Below, one piece after another: positions 6,279-7,028 of a stretch of DNA of 7,028 bases (position 1 is its first letter; each line of letters begins with the position of its first letter). The notes under the pieces were generated by a model. The model worked only from the letters and a program-made list of their open reading frames with translations. It searched no databases and was not told the origin of the DNA. The stretch is taken from assembly GCA_012961655.1 (NCBI GenBank), contig DTYX01000071.1, forward strand, positions 1-7,028, written 5' to 3'. The position numbers and the translations under genes are program-made. The stretch comes from Candidatus Poribacteria bacterium. Its GTDB lineage: Bacteria > Poribacteria > WGA-4E > DTYX01.

Positions 6279-6286
6279 TTTACATC

Positions 6287-7028
6287 ATGAATTTTAAATC
6301 ATTATATACGTTAATAATCTTGGTTCTTCTGAATATCCATTTTGGGGCGGGTGTTGTTCCCGCCGATAGCGGTGGGATTGTTAAACTTCTATCTATTGAA
6401 GTATCTGAGCTAACCGGGCAACATCTCACCGTACAGATAAAAGCGACAGCTCCTGTTCAATACCGGAGCGCTGTTTACAAAAAAATCCCAGAAGAGATAA
6501 TTATCTTTTATGCAGATATGCCCAACACGCGCAGTTATATAGATAGCGGGGGTTTGGTCAAGATAACTCCTTCCATACCACCAGATTTATTAGTTGATGT
6601 TCCTGTTATAAAAATCAAGGTGTCACAATTCAGCCTCAACCCGCCAATTAGTCGTGTAGTATTTTTTTTGAAAAAGCCCATCGAGCCAACCATCACAGCG
6701 AAAGACAACTCACTACTATTTACATTTCCCACCACGCCCACACAAAAACGCCAACCCGAATCTCCTGTCGAAGTTAAACGAACGGAAGCAAAGGAAAAAC
6801 CAGCGGTGATAACTCAGGTAAAACCGGTCTTTGAATCCAAAGTGACCAAATTACGCATAATCTCGGATAAACAATTAAACTTCAAGCAAGTTGTGAGCGG
6901 AAAAAAACCTCCAGATGCAGATATCGAAGCTATTCTTGAATTAGATTTTGTAGATACGACTAGCAGTTTGTCTACAGGAGAGATTCCCATACAACGAAAA
7001 AGTATTATTCGAAAGATAACACTGGACA
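6287..7028 (+). CDS. pilQ: PilQ-like secretin, N-terminal part with AMIN domain, 3' end outside window
   Basis: The frame is open from ATG 6287 to the edge (247 codons plus 1 nt) without a stop. The N-terminus is a signal peptide: a short Asn/Lys start, a hydrophobic core of about residues 6-18, and probable cleavage near residue 26 (GVVPA|DSGG). Residues about 31-147 fit one AMIN domain, which in PilQ anchors the secretin to peptidoglycan: IVKLLSIEVSEL, then IPEEIIIFYADMP, then VPVIKIKVSQF, ISRVVFFLKKP and NSLLFTF at the end. A Pro/Lys/Glu-rich linker (about 148-183) follows, then about 64 residues I cannot assign (VTKLRIISDKQLNFKQ onwards), perhaps a second AMIN-like or N-domain. The secretin core would lie beyond the window, so naming it PilQ rests on the AMIN domain and its place after pilMNOP. 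Confidence 0.75.
   Translation, partial: MNFKSLYTLIILVLLNIHFGAGVVPADSGGIVKLLSIEVSELTGQHLTVQIKATAPVQYRSAVYKKIPEEIIIFYADMPNTRSYIDSGGLVKITPSIPPDLLVDVPVIKIKVSQFSLNPPISRVVFFLKKPIEPTITAKDNSLLFTFPTTPTQKRQPESPVEVKRTEAKEKPAVITQVKPVFESKVTKLRIISDKQLNFKQVVSGKKPPDADIEAILELDFVDTTSSLSTGEIPIQRKSIIRKITLD

Noticed and set aside
6183..6286. Cyclic-di-GMP (GEMM) riboswitch ahead of pilQ
   Set aside because: GEMM elements occur near pilus genes in some bacteria, but the conserved core with GGGACGCAAAGCC is absent, and the gap lies inside an operon.

Overview
This window is a single co-directional block, all genes on the + strand, from a type IV pilus (T4P) assembly locus. It holds a PilW/GspJ-like minor prepilin, two PilX-like minor prepilins in tandem, and then pilM, pilN, pilO, a PilP/GspC-like gene and the start of a PilQ-like secretin gene. 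The set implies a diderm (Gram-negative-type) bacterium, because PilO/PilP link an inner-membrane platform to an outer-membrane secretin. Base composition is moderately AT-rich. Nothing fixes the phylum. The divergent families and the minor pilins placed directly ahead of pilMNOPQ fit a deep-branching or uncultivated lineage better than a gammaproteobacterial model organism, but that is inference.

Layout: 1-608 is the 5'-truncated minor prepilin, with the processing site G|FTLIE at its start. 684-1928 is PilX-like gene A, interrupted by an in-frame TGA at 801-803. 1957-3222 is intact PilX-like gene B. 3251-4414 is pilM (TTG start), 4411-5067 pilN, 5093-5743 pilO, and 5730-6182 the pilP-like gene. 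6183-6286 is the largest gap, with a weak potential stem. 6287-7028 is the N-terminal part of a pilQ-like gene that runs off the window. Spacings are short or overlapping (4-nt and 14-nt overlaps, 25-104-nt gaps) and I see no convincing internal terminator, so one transcript is likely, with its promoter upstream of the window.

How the genes work together (family knowledge): PilM, an actin-like cytoplasmic ATPase-fold protein, binds the N-terminal INLLP-type segment of PilN. PilN and PilO pair through a transmembrane helix, coiled coil and ferredoxin-like domain. PilP bridges to the secretin PilQ. The minor pilins are processed by prepilin peptidase (not in the window) and probably prime or cap the fibre. 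The pilus motors, PilC, PilD and the major pilin are not here.

Most unusual points: the in-frame TGA in gene A falls exactly on a Trp codon of paralogue B, in an otherwise undamaged gene. The first ~126 nt of A and B are ~84% identical while the rest has diverged. Gene B carries a TG[SG]-repeat, cysteine-containing probable beta-solenoid. Both PilX-like leaders lack basic residues and the Glu+5. PilN and PilO both carry charged insertions at the equivalent point of their ferredoxin-like folds. I did not find a wholly new system. The best candidate for something undescribed is the pair of large solenoid-bearing PilX-like proteins and the possible UGA control of one of them.
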